Below, in pieces: positions 1-10,412 of a stretch of DNA of 40,436 nucleotides (positions within the stretch are counted from its first letter, which is position 1; the number at the start of each line of letters is the position of its first letter). The translations under genes were made by a program, and so were the position numbers. A model generated the notes under the pieces. That model saw only the letters and a program-made list of their open reading frames with translations, did no database searches and was not told where the DNA came from. This DNA is from Chromera velia (taxonomy: Eukaryota > Sar > Chromeraceae): positions 1-40,436 of the forward strand of contig JAHBMJ010000779.1 of the NCBI GenBank assembly GCA_018398765.1, read 5' to 3'.

Positions 1-196
1 TGTATATCAGCCCTATAAGACCTTGCCTCTTACATTCCGATTGATCTTTCTCCATGACTTCTTAATCTATTATTCCTGTTGCTCAATTTAATACCTAAAT
101 ATTTACTTAACAAAATAAGACTAGTCTATGTCGTTCTTACTAGCCTTCGATCTAAAACCTAACTTCATTTTGTTGCCTATAACTTCAACAGAACAA

Positions 197-366
197 CAGT
201 CAATTGCTGCATTTCAAACAGACAGGCCGATCGATGTCACTTCAGTTCGTTCTGCGCCGTGCCACATTTATTGAAGTCCGCACGCGTCATGGCTTGTCTT
301 GCAATGCCTTGCGGTGCTGCCACTCCACGGGCCCGTCACCTGCCCGCCGCTTGTGGCTGGCTTACA
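197..366. repeat. 170-bp direct repeat, copy A
   Basis: This segment matches positions 1487-1656 over its whole length with only scattered substitutions and no length change. The shared stretch starts at CAGTCAATTGCTG and includes GGCCGATCGATGTCACTTC. The two copies are 1290 bp apart. No open frame is conserved between them, so they look like parts of a decayed transposable element or a local duplication rather than a gene. Confidence 0.85.
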
Positions 367-717
367 CCTGCCCATTGCTTCGAAACCAACGTCCACGTTC
401 GGTTCCAGTGCCTGCACACATCCGTAACTAATCAATCTCGTGGCATTGATTGATAACATGCGCCTGCATACTTCATCAAACCATAAATGAACGAAGCAAG
501 TCGGAATGCAGAGTCCGATACCCACACTGCCACCCTGCATCTATGTATGATGCAGAATAGATTTGCTTTCTTCCTCGAATTACTTACCAAGGAATTTCAT
601 CTTCCCAAAACTCACACACATGCATTCCATTCCATAAACCTCTTAGTTCTGCCCACACTGATTTCACCTCTCTACTTCTTAATTGCCACCTACACCTGCC
701 CGTTGCTTGCTTCTCTT

Positions 718-1236
718 TCACAACGCATGCGTTGCTACATACAGAGCAAACATCTCCTTCCCCCACGCAGCTGCCGTCATGCGACGACTCTTTCTGGTTC
801 TCTTTCTCCGCACCTGAGACGTCTGAACAGCTGCAACAGACACGTTGGCTTCCCTCCCAGCGGCAGTCGATGCAGTCTTCAAATCGTCCATACAAATCAC
901 CTCCAGAATACCTTGAGCAATCTCTTTCATCTCAGAGAATGCTTCCTCTGGATAGCGGGCGATTTTAAGAAATGTATTCTGCTTCAACCTCTCCACAGTG
1001 TTGCGGCGTCCAGTGAACTCGTCCAGCTGCTTCAGTGCAATCTGGGGAAGCTGCTCTCGCAGATCAGGGCCCTGAGAGGGCACGACAAGCTGCTATGTAC
1101 CCTCCTCACTCATTGGCAGCACCTGCCAGTGAGAAAGCAACTGTGGAGGTAGAGCTGCAACCCTCACCACCAGCCCCTCCATGGTCTGCCACATCATCTC
1201 TTGGGTCTGCTGCAGGCTGGTGACGGACTGTTCAAA
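718..1236 (-). pseudogene. Decayed ORF, possibly from a transposable element
   Basis: Read on the minus strand from 1236 to 718, the frame is open apart from one in-frame TAG near 1107. It encodes about 170 residues. The first part is glutamine-rich and helix-like (SVTSLQQTQEMMWQTM). A charged middle follows (LDEFTGRRNTVERLKQNTF), then a basic stretch (RRKRTRKSRRM). Its place between the two 170-bp direct repeats suggests the inside of a degraded mobile element, possibly gag-like. I do not recognise a family. It could also be a chance open frame or an exon of an unseen gene. Confidence 0.3.
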
Positions 1237-1486
1237 CTAGGTTCTACAGTGCCGTTCTCACCTGCTCGTTTGTCAAAGGAACCCAGACTGGAGGTAGTTC
1301 CATAACAACAACAGAATTCAGACTGAATACAAACGAATTAAAAAGCCTGTTCGAAACCTGGCTCTGCTACTACACTGTTAGCTAGGTACGGGCTAGTAGG
1401 TTCAGGCGTTATCCGTGTACACCTTTTAGAGAAGGAGGGTAAGAGTTTAACCTAAAAGAGTTCATACAACGTGCCCTCGAACAGCA

Positions 1487-1656
1487 CAGTCAATTGCTGT
1501 ATTTCAAGCAGACAGGCCGATCGATGTCACTTCAGTTCGTTCTGCGCCGTGCCATATTTATTGAAGTCCGCGTGCGTCACGGCTTGTCTTGCAATGCCTT
1601 GCGGTGCTGCCACTCCACGGGCCCATCACCTGCCCGCCACTCGTGGCCGGCCTACA
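1487..1656. repeat. 170-bp direct repeat, copy B
   Basis: Second copy of the repeat at 197-366, in the same orientation. Its downstream flank (from about 1721) runs straight into the dispersed motif with GATGATTTGAGGTTTTGTTA, so the two repeat types adjoin here. Confidence 0.85.
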
Positions 1657-1720
1657 ACAACCATCTCATCAAGCAAAAGCTCCTAACAGGGGCATCATCT
1701 TTGACCGTAGTGACCGGAGT

Positions 1721-1893
1721 GATGATTTGAGGTTTTGTTATATATGCCGTCATATTGCTGTGGGGGCGGGTCCACCCAGAATGATGATTCAAATTAATTC
1801 AAATCATGATTGAACGGTTTGTTATGCATGTTGCGTTCCTATATATGATGCCCAGGCAGATTTAGCTTAGACTAAGTTTACCAGAAGGTTTAT
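1721..1893. repeat. Dispersed repeat ends (two diverged copies)
   Basis: Two partial copies of a motif family sit here. One begins GATGATTTGAGGTTTTGTTA at 1721. A second starts near 1807 and holds TTTGTTATGCATG, then GCAGATTTAGCTTAG and ACCAGAAGGTTT. The same order of blocks recurs at 2192-2338 and 4351-4416. This is typical of termini of an unidentified transposable element. No coding sequence is visible. Confidence 0.6.
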
Positions 1894-2191
1894 GTAATAA
1901 CTGTTCTACGTTTTCCAGTTAGTTTCAAATCTACTGAAAATTAGTCTCAATTGAATCTACTAGGAAGAAATCATAGAAGAAGTCTCTTCATCAATCAGTT
2001 TTAATGTAGTTTATCATTTTTTTTTTATGAAAAACATTTTGAATTGTGGACCATTTTATGGTTCGCATATATGCATATGCTTTATGATCCATAGCTTCAA
2101 CGGTAAGTCTTAGATAGAAATAAGTAAAAAACAAAAAGGGGAAGAAAAATGTGAGACCAAAGCTTCACTGCATTTTATTTTGATAATTATT

Positions 2192-2338
2192 GATGATTAG
2201 GGGTTTTGTTATGCATGCTGCATTTAAAATCGTTGCATTAGAATGTGTCCGCATACTAGGTCCGCATATTACCACATATATGAGGGGCTATGAGGGGCAG
2301 ATTTCTAGGGCGGATTTAGCCTAGTTTATCAGAAGGTT
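2192..2338. repeat. Dispersed repeat copy
   Basis: Contains GATGATTAGGGGTTTTGTTA, TGCATGCTGC, TATGAGGGG (twice) and GCGGATTTAGCCTAG, then ATCAGAAGGTTCC. The order matches the copies at 1807-1893 and 4351-4416. Between 2340 and 3080 I see only pyrimidine-rich non-coding sequence. Confidence 0.6.
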
Positions 2339-3084
2339 CCGTTCGGTTCCTTTTTTTCTTGTTACTTTTATTACATTTTCTTCGCTTGCCAAAAGCTACC
2401 ATTTGTTTGGAAAGAAAGACCTCAAACGTGTAAACACTGTAAACTAGCACTGTAAAGACCTGACCCATCTACCCCGAGAATTAATTTTAACGTGAAATTT
2501 GTCATGAATTTCAAACTTTTCACTGAGAGTTTTACCCGAGCTTAGTCTTGGTCTCGGTCTCGGTAGACTTTTGTCCACCACAGGGCTGTGGTTATCCACT
2601 GGGATACACTCCTCTGGAGTCAGTCTCATACCCCATATGTATGTCTGCTCCCCCTTCCACTGGGGTAGTCTAGCAAAACTTCAGTTGTGCAGGATGTCAA
2701 ATCTACTTCCCTGACTATACTTCTCCCCCTCACCCCTGCCTCTACCATATGACAGTTCCATTTGACTATGATTGTCTTGAAGCCCACCCTGCTTCAGGAC
2801 CTGAGAGCCTGAAATGGTTCTGTCATGCTCGAGGTCTCTCCCACCTCTCCCCTCTCAGTCGTCTATTGTACACTATGTCCGGCCTTGGACAAATAATACG
2901 ACTGAGTCTGGTGTTCTAACAGTCACCACAGTACCGTAAAGCACCCCCACCCCCCTATCCATCACCACTCTTTTCTTTTCTCTTATATCTCTCTCTTCCC
3001 CCATCTCTTCCTTTCTTTTCCTTTCTTTTCTTTCTTCTTATCTTGCCCAAAGAAAACCAGACCTGCTGCTTGGTACCATTAATT

Positions 3085-3298
3085 GCGGTCCTAAGCCTGC
3101 CAGTGGTTCCTCCTTTCCCAACCTCCTCAGCATGTCAACGGTTCCCTCCTTACATCTTATTCCCTCCCACCTCTGAGTCACCCATACCCTAAGTTAAACC
3201 ATATCACTGACATGCCATGCTGACTACCGCTTTGTCAATCACGGTGGTCTGTAGCCAGGAAAAAACTTCCTCTTTCGAGCAGTGAGGGAGAAAACCTA
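3085..3298. repeat. About 210-bp diverged direct repeat, copy A
   Basis: Matches 4138-4350 with substitutions and small indels. Shared blocks include CCAGTGGTT, CCTCAGCAT, CGGTTCCCTC, ATTCCCTCCCACCTC and AGCCAGGAAAAAACTTCCTC near the 3' end. The copies are about 1050 bp apart and both follow low-complexity tracts. Confidence 0.75.
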
Positions 3299-3652
3299 GC
3301 TTTTCCTTCCCTTTCTCAGCTTTTCCCACTCTTTATTTCCATTTGGTCAGTTTCCCCCCTTAAAGTTCCTTCCCTTTCCTACCCTTTCTGACCAGAACAG
3401 GAGCTAAAGAAGGTTTGACAGTCATTTCCAGTCCGGTCTTTTGATATACCAGCGTGCTTAACTGTCACAGCCAACCAAAAACTTCCGATTTGGCACCTGG
3501 AAGAAACAATCGCCAAATTTTTGGCGCTACACAGTAACTTGGTGCCCCCTCGTTTCCCTATCTCCCTGCATTTCTTCTTTCCCCCCCCTTTTGCAGTGCC
3601 TTAGGGGAAAACCTCCAGGGACCTGGAGGGAAAAACCCCCGATTGAAAAAAG

Positions 3653-4137
<485 letters not shown>

Positions 4138-4350
4138 CGGTCCCGAGCCCTCCAGTGGTTTCACCTTTCCTAACCTTTCCCAACCCCCTCAGCATATTAG
4201 CGGTTCCCTCATTGCTTCTCATTCCCTCCCACCTCACCCATACCTTACCCATACCAGCCAATATGCTACACTGACTGCCGTTTAAATTTTTCAGTCATGG
4301 CGGTCTGCAGCCAGGAAAAAACTTCCTCTTTTAAGCAGTGAAGGAGAACT
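4138..4350. repeat. About 210-bp diverged direct repeat, copy B
   Basis: Second copy of the segment at 3085-3298, starting directly after the A-rich tract. It ends within AAGCAGTGAAGGAG, immediately followed by the dispersed motif at 4351. A poly(A)-like tract next to the unit would fit a retroposed element, read on either strand. Confidence 0.75.
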
Positions 4351-4416
4351 GATGATTGAGGTTTTTGTTATGCATGCCGCGTCCCCGTGTATGAGGGGCG
4401 GATCTAGCCTAGTCTG
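4351..4416. repeat. Dispersed repeat copy
   Basis: Third clear copy of the motif family: GATGATTGAGG, TTTTGTTATGCATGCCGC, TATGAGGGGCGGAT and TAGCCTAG. From 4417 to 4875 no gene is visible. A GC-rich palindromic stretch (CGCGCGCATGCGCG, near 4449) lies about 420 bp upstream of the RCE1 start. Confidence 0.6.
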
Positions 4417-4875
4417 GAGAACTTGACGCACAAACTGGACTTACCTTCGCGCGCGCATGCGCGGGAATGCGCGCGAACAAAGTTGTAATACAACTCTGGC
4501 TGCATTTGGCAGCATGCCACTGTTGAACTGTTCGTGGATATTATATTCGTGGATCTGTCAGGTCACTGGCTGCCGTGACTGGCACTCACTGCACTGGAAA
4601 GTAGACTCTTGCTCCAACCCTCATTCAAGGTGCAGACACTAGAAAAATCTCCATGCCGTCTCACCCGTTATCACCCGTTTGTCTCGGAAATTCTTGAATC
4701 CTTACTGTTTGAGAGTGGTGGTTGGCCCGTCTCCTTCGTCGGCTCGCTTCTTTGCTCGGCATGTTTATGCTTGTACAGAAGGATATAAACTATGTGTGCG
4801 TAGACGGTTGCACTTGTTATCGGAAGCGCTGGGAGAAAAGAGCACCGAAGAGTGGCCAAAAAGAGGATAGGAAAG

Positions 4876-6515
4876 ATGGGCACAAACCTTGGAGTTTTGT
4901 GCGTTTTTCGGGTGACTGCGTCGGAGTCGCTCCTTTTTGCGGTGCTGGTGCCTGTTGTCTTCGTTGGCTCTCTTTACGTCTGGGACCTTTTCGGGTTCCC
5001 CAACAAGGACAGGGAGAGTCTTCCTGTTGTGCTTCGGCGTTTTGCCAGCCTCATGTGGGTTTCCTTCTCTCGCCGCTTTTTCTTTTGGCTCCTCACTTGC
5101 TTCTGTGCCATAATGTACTGTTCGTTCCTCTTCATTGCGCACTCTTCTTTTCGGTCGCTCCCCTCCTTGGTTCTGATTGCCTGCAGGGTCGTCTGCGCAG
5201 CCGCAGGTGCTGTTTGTGTCTCCTTCGCGCGCCCTGTGAGTGAAGATGCGGAGACGCACACGGCCAACGGAGAGAGAATACCTCAAGGGACTGTAGCAGA
5301 ACTTCTTGGCATCGCGTTAGTCACACGGAGACGCGCTCTCTTTGCCCCATCCATCCTTTTTTTAGATCTGTAACCCGACTATCATCTATTGGCAGATCAT
5401 TTCCGTTCATACATCGTCTTTTTGAAGCCTCCAGGCCCTACACAGACTTCTTCATGAAAGAAGACAGAAGGCACACGTACAGGCTCTTTAGGCACTGAAA
5501 TAAAGCACCACAACAAGCCTCCACCTTCAAACATTAAGGATGATCGAGGAGCAGATCGCTCATTTTCTGCAAGGACGTCACTGCAGGGTCGCATTTGCTT
5601 TCATACATACTGAAGAAGAATTCAGTATGAAAGTAAATGTATGGAAGGACGTCACTGCAGGGTCGACCTTCCTCTGGCTCTAAAAAGTGCCGTGACGGGT
5701 CTTCTCTCCTTCGTCATTCTTTTCCTCGGGCCCCTGTCTGTGGCCGTAGCGGAGATTTGGGTGGGTTGACTGCGCTTGGATGTCTTCGGTCTCTGCAGTG
5801 TGCATTGTCTGCCGCCCATTTTCTCTCTTTCTTTTCTCTTCCTTTCTATTCAGTGCACGCGCTTCTCTTTGTCTTTCTCCCTGCCACCTCCACTTTCCGC
5901 TTTTTATACCGTTGCGACCTCTCCGTGCCTCCAGGAGCTTCAGCTTCAAAAGACTGAAGTGCAATGCAATACAACACAAGGGATCACGCCCCTTCGGTCC
6001 CAAGTAACCCAAGTGGCGGACCGACTTCATGATAGGAGCAGAAGAATGCTCACCCACAACGAAAAACGCTCACTAAAAAAACAAGAGCTTCAAACACACA
6101 CGCCCACATAAGCACGCACGCACGCGCGCGCGCACACACACACACACACACACAGAGGGGGGGGGGGGAGGAGAAGCCCATCAGATCATTGGTGAAAAAA
6201 ATGTCTGTGTCTTTCTCGGTGTGTATTGCAGGCGGACCCTCCTCCCCGTTCTTCCCTGCCGTTTTCCTTTCTTCCGCTGCCTGTGAGGCGCCTTCTTGGC
6301 GGAGTCTGGTTGGCTGTGCTCGAGAACATTGGGGGGGATGAGGGGTCTCGAGTGGCTCTTTTGCGGAACGTCATTCTTGTGAGTTAGTGAGTGAGTGAGT
6401 GACTGAGTGAGAGAGTGAGCTGGTCTGAGTGACTGGATGAGTTTTGTGGGTGAGTGAGAGAGCGGGCCAGCGTCAGTGAGTGATTGGATCTATGGAAAGA
6501 AGGAGAGAGCAAGAA

Positions 6516-6554
<39 letters not shown>

Positions 6555-6754
6555 TACATACATACATACATACATACACATACACACACAGAGAAGCACA
6601 GAGAGGGAGAGCGTCGGGGCTGTGTGTGCGATGAGAAAAGACTATCAACGCGGAGCTAGGGCAAAGTTCCACTCAGTGCGTTTGCATTTGTCTTCGCCTT
6701 GAGGTTCTAGCGTAAAGGGCTCCAGACACAACAATGTGTGCGTGCATCTGTGCA

Positions 6755-6794
<40 letters not shown>

Positions 6795-7517
6795 TGTGTG
6801 TGTGTCTGGGCAGGCCCCGCTAACCGAGGAGTGGATGTTTCGGTGTTGTACCGTCCCTCTTCTACTTTCAGGTATGTCGGCTGCATGGTATCAGAACGGA
6901 AAGAAAGAAAGAAAAGAAAGGAAGAAAGAAAAGAAAGAAAGAAAGAAAGAAAGAAAGAATCAGGTGAGGGAATGTCCGTCGGGCTTTGTGGAACAAATCC
7001 ACCAATTAAGCGAAGGAAATGCGGTTGGCTACTTTTAGTCATATTTTCTGTTCTTTTGCTTCCATGCTCTTGGTCTCAAACGTGAATGGATAGCCACACC
7101 AACTATCTGCAGGTGGATGGCCTCCGTGGTTTGCAGTTTTTGTCAGCCCGCTATTCTTTGGCTTGGCCCACCTTCATCACCTGCCTCAGTTGGCTGCCAC
7201 CTATGGGAGTTATGTCCCCGCAGCAGTGGCTGTGCTCTTTCAGGTGCGTAGAGAACGGAGTCCTGCAGGGGGAGGGAGGGGAAAGCTGAATGTGGCTGTT
7301 TGATCGAGTGAGGGATAAACTCTGCCCTGATGAAACAGGCATGAGCAAGCCGAAAAGGAAGATACCTGAGAGAAAAGTAACGGAAGCCTTTTTTGGGATC
7401 TGTGCAGTTTGTCGGTATTGTCTTTCTTCCCGTATTCTACGCGCGCGCGGGCGTGTGTGTGTTTGTGTATGCGTGAGTGTACGTCTGGAGTGCCACTGTA
7501 AGGACGGACGGACGGAC

Positions 7518-7551
<34 letters not shown>

Positions 7552-8100
7552 GCTGTTCATGCGTGCAGCTCGTGTATACTTCGGTTTTTGGTGCGTGGGC
7601 TGCGTTCCTCTTCTACAGATGTGGGCACTCTGCGGGGCCCCTGGTCCTCCACACCGTCTGCAACTGGCACGGGCTTCCCAATCTGGGGTCCGTCAGTCAA
7701 CTGAGGGGGTTGCTTTCCTTCCTTCTGAATTGATTGACTCCAAATGCACTCTCTCTCTGCTGTCTATCTGTCTGTCTGTCTGTCTGTCTGGGCTGAAGGA
7801 CATCCTGTGTGGCTGTCATTGAATGATGGGGTCCGTTTCCCCTCCGCGTGCTACAGTTGCTTCACGAGTTTTCTCACTGACTTGTTTTCTTCTTCTTCTT
7901 CTTCTTCTTCTTCTTCTTCTTGTCCTTCTTCTTCTTGTCCTTCTTCTTCTTGTCCTTCTTCTTCTTCTTCTTCTTCTTCTTCTTCTTGTCCTTGTGCTTC
8001 CCGAGTTTTCTCACTGAATCGTGTTCTTTTTATTATTCTTCTTGTCCTTCTTCTTGTGTGCCTTCCTCGTGTCTTTTTCTCCTTTCTTTCTTTCTTTCTT

Positions 8101-8133
<33 letters not shown>

Positions 8134-8859
8134 TTTTCTGTCTCCCTCTCTTCTTTCCTTCCTTCCGTCCTTTATTCATTCATTCATTCATTCATTCATT
8201 CATTCTCTTTCTCTCTTTCTCCCTCTCTCTCCTTCTCTCTCTTTCTTCCGTTCGTTTCTTCACTGATTTTTTCCTTCCTTCTTCTCTTCTAATTGTGTTT
8301 CTTTTATTTTGCATTTCTTGCACTTCTTGTGTCAGTCCGGCTAGGTTTGCCACGGGGCACTTGCCGCACCGCCTTTGCGCTATTTCTGAACATCCATTCT
8401 CGCCCTCCCTCATTTGTTCTCGATCCAAATTTCGATCGAGATCACGCCACTCCCGAGTCGTGTGCGCACTCAGTCCCCCAGAATGGGTGCTTTGGCAGCA
8501 GCTGTCTGCAACAGATTCAGATGTTAAAAATGCGCAAGGGAGAAATCAAATACGGGGTTTGAAGGGAAATGATGATCAAGCTTGTCCGTGAGCTCTTTTT
8601 TGTGCCCGTTTTCCTCTGCAGCTTTCTGAAAAAAGGGCGGAGTCCGTTGTATGAGCGCCGAACAAGTGAGCCCGCGTCCTTCTTTCCGCGTGAATACACA
8701 CGCAGAGTCGCCTGGGGTCTTTCTGCTCTCTCCGTTTCTGCATCCGTCTCTCCCTCACTCGCACATGCATACATGACTGTCACACTTAAGGAGGACGGGC
8801 GAAGGGAAAGTAGACACAACAGAGGAGAATGCAGTAGGGTACCTAGACCCTCACCCTGA
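4876..8859 (+). CDS. RCE1: CAAX prenyl protease 2 (RCE1), eight exons
   Basis: RCE1 is the ER-membrane CPBP-family protease that removes the last three residues of prenylated CAAX proteins. My exon model is 4876-5054, 5187-5315, 5661-5760, 6232-6378, 6814-6871, 7113-7243, 7569-7687 and 8622-8859. All introns are GT-AG and every phase joins, giving 366 residues, close to the family's usual length. Exon 1 carries the N-terminal signature VGSLYVW (about residue 36). The catalytic motifs are present: EExxxR (E190, E191, R195 in PLTEEWMFR), FxxxH with a following histidine (F220 to H224, in LFFGLAHLHH), and HxxxN (H276 to N280, in VLHTVCNWHGLP). Several hydrophobic segments match the family topology, for example LLSFVILFLGPL. 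The start is the first ATG of the frame. The last exon is the least certain part: it fits phase but resembles the family only weakly. Confidence 0.9.
5571..5665 (+). repeat. Duplicated 3' splice site flanking a palindromic insert
   Basis: A 21-nt segment containing GGACGTCACTGCAGGGTCG occurs at 5571-5591 and again, identical, at 5645-5665. Each copy carries CTGCAG|G, the acceptor of RCE1 exon 3. The 53 bp between them are nearly self-complementary, with arms CATACTGAA and TTCAGTATG around GAAGAA, and outer arms CATTTGCTTTCAT and ATGAAAGTAAATG. Only the downstream acceptor keeps the RCE1 frame. Use of the upstream one adds 74 nt and leads to a stop. Confidence 0.9.
6120..6155. repeat. Microsatellite GC/CA in RCE1 intron 3
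   Basis: CG dinucleotides followed by CA dinucleotides and a G run, within the 471-bp intron between RCE1 exons 3 and 4. No exon is visible in it. Confidence 0.85.
6757..6810. repeat. TG microsatellite directly before an acceptor
   Basis: A long TG run ends at TCTGGGCAG, the acceptor of RCE1 exon 5. Little other pyrimidine tract is present, so the TG run probably stands in for it. The same intron also holds CA/CATA repeats at about 6520-6595. Confidence 0.8.
7857..8017. repeat. Direct repeats flanking a TTC microsatellite in RCE1 intron 7
   Basis: TGCTTC(A/C)CGAG followed by TTTTCTCACTGA occurs at about 7858-7880 and 7995-8017. The space between is made of TTC units with TCC interruptions. 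Farther on, CTTT, CTGT and ATTC arrays fill 8083-8205. The whole intron (7688-8621) appears non-coding. Confidence 0.8.
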
Positions 8860-10412
8860 TAATTCCATCGACCCGAATCGAGATGCCGTGGCCCTGCGTG
8901 ATCCTTTTAGTGTGATGACCGGACCGTGTGCAGTGAGTTTGCAGTCAAGAAACAAGAATGCGTCCTTGTTGAAAATTTGCAGTGGCATGAGGAGAGTGTA
9001 CCACTTCACTTGTACAGATGCACTGGTGTTTTTCTGTGTGTAAATCTCGTGGTACCAGGCTCTCTGCATATGCTTTCGTATTTCGTGAATGATCCCCCCC
9101 TGTACCTGCCAGTGTGAACCGACTCCACGTGCAGTTTTTCTGTTGGTTTACGGAGTGGGAATCCTTCTCTTCGCGTTCGCTCTGAATCCACTCACAGAAG
9201 TCAGTCGGTAAAGTTAGAGCACAGAAATCAGGATCTTCTTCCTTCCCCCTCTTTCATCGTAGTTTCACATGCTCAAAAGACACAACGTCAGTACTTAAAG
9301 TAAAAAACAAAAGATGGAGTCCCCTTGCTTCGGGCTGGTGTCAGATGCGTCCTTTGTTCTGGTCTTCCTTTTTTTTCTTTATTCGCGTTCTCTCGGTCAT
9401 TTGTTTCAGAGTTCCTGTTGTGTTGAATCTCTCAATAACTTGTTTCTCCATATTTGCAGGACTTTAAATCACCTTTTCGGATTCATTGAGTTCAACATTT
9501 GAGTTAGTTGAAGAGTCAATGAAGACCTATAGATGAACTTGAAGACATATTAATTGCAATGTGTCACCGTACTATAGCCTAGACTATAGCCCGGAAAGTC
9601 ATTCAATAAACTGGGAGTCGAGTATACTTCCCTATACACTTCTCGGTATAGTAGAGCCCGATTCATACAAAAAAAAATAATTGTATATATAATGATGTGT
9701 GTCCTAGTGTGTGTTACGGGTTAACAAGAAAACATTTTGGATCATATGTAGTCTTGGGTCATGATCTGATGGTTTCTGTACGCCCGATGCTAGGCCCGAT
9801 GCGGACTGTCACCGACTCACCGCCAAGAAGAATTTTAACAACATCCTGGACTCATATGATATGTATCAAGTCACCCAGGGTAGCATCTATAGGCGTGGTC
9901 TGTAGTTAGCTAATTAGTTTATGACCTCATAGAAATTTAACTAACTTGGTCTAAGTTCACTGTCTAACTAACTAACTATCTAACTAACTAACTTTAGAAC
10001 TAACTAAAGTAACTAAACAGAGTTGAACTAGATTAACTAAGTACCGTTTGTATTATATATCCTGGTACTGACGGTAGGCTGAGTCAGACTCAAACTAACT
10101 CATTGGCAGAGTAAGTCTCAAACCTTAAAAAGTAATTTAGGACCTTTTACTATGTGATTGGTTTGCTTAAATTAAGTCTTATAGGTGCCTAGTTTATTTT
10201 TTTAACCATCTGAGAGCCCCTCTATTGAGACAACAACCCCGCTGAATACCCTATCCACTGCTGGGTTGTGTTTATTATCTAGTTTATTATACATATTGAA
10301 TTTGCTTTCAGATGGAGTGCGCTTCTCAGATTTCATTATATAGAAGAAGACTTAGATTTGGGCCCATGATCATTCATAAACTTGTGTAAGTCAATTCTTG
10401 AACATCGTTTGC
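8860..10412. other. Intergenic region between convergent genes
   Basis: RCE1 ends at 8859 and the kinesin ends at 10413 on the other strand, so this is a shared 3' region. The left half has no convincing frame. The right half (from about 9480) is AT-rich and includes TAAC/CTAA tandem units at about 9955-10030. No RNA gene is recognised. Confidence 0.6.

Noticed and set aside
7744-8591. Ser/Phe/Leu-rich open frames up to 223 residues
   Set aside because: They come from TTC, CTTT, CTGT and ATTC microsatellites in RCE1 intron 7; the gene's exons on both sides join in phase without them.
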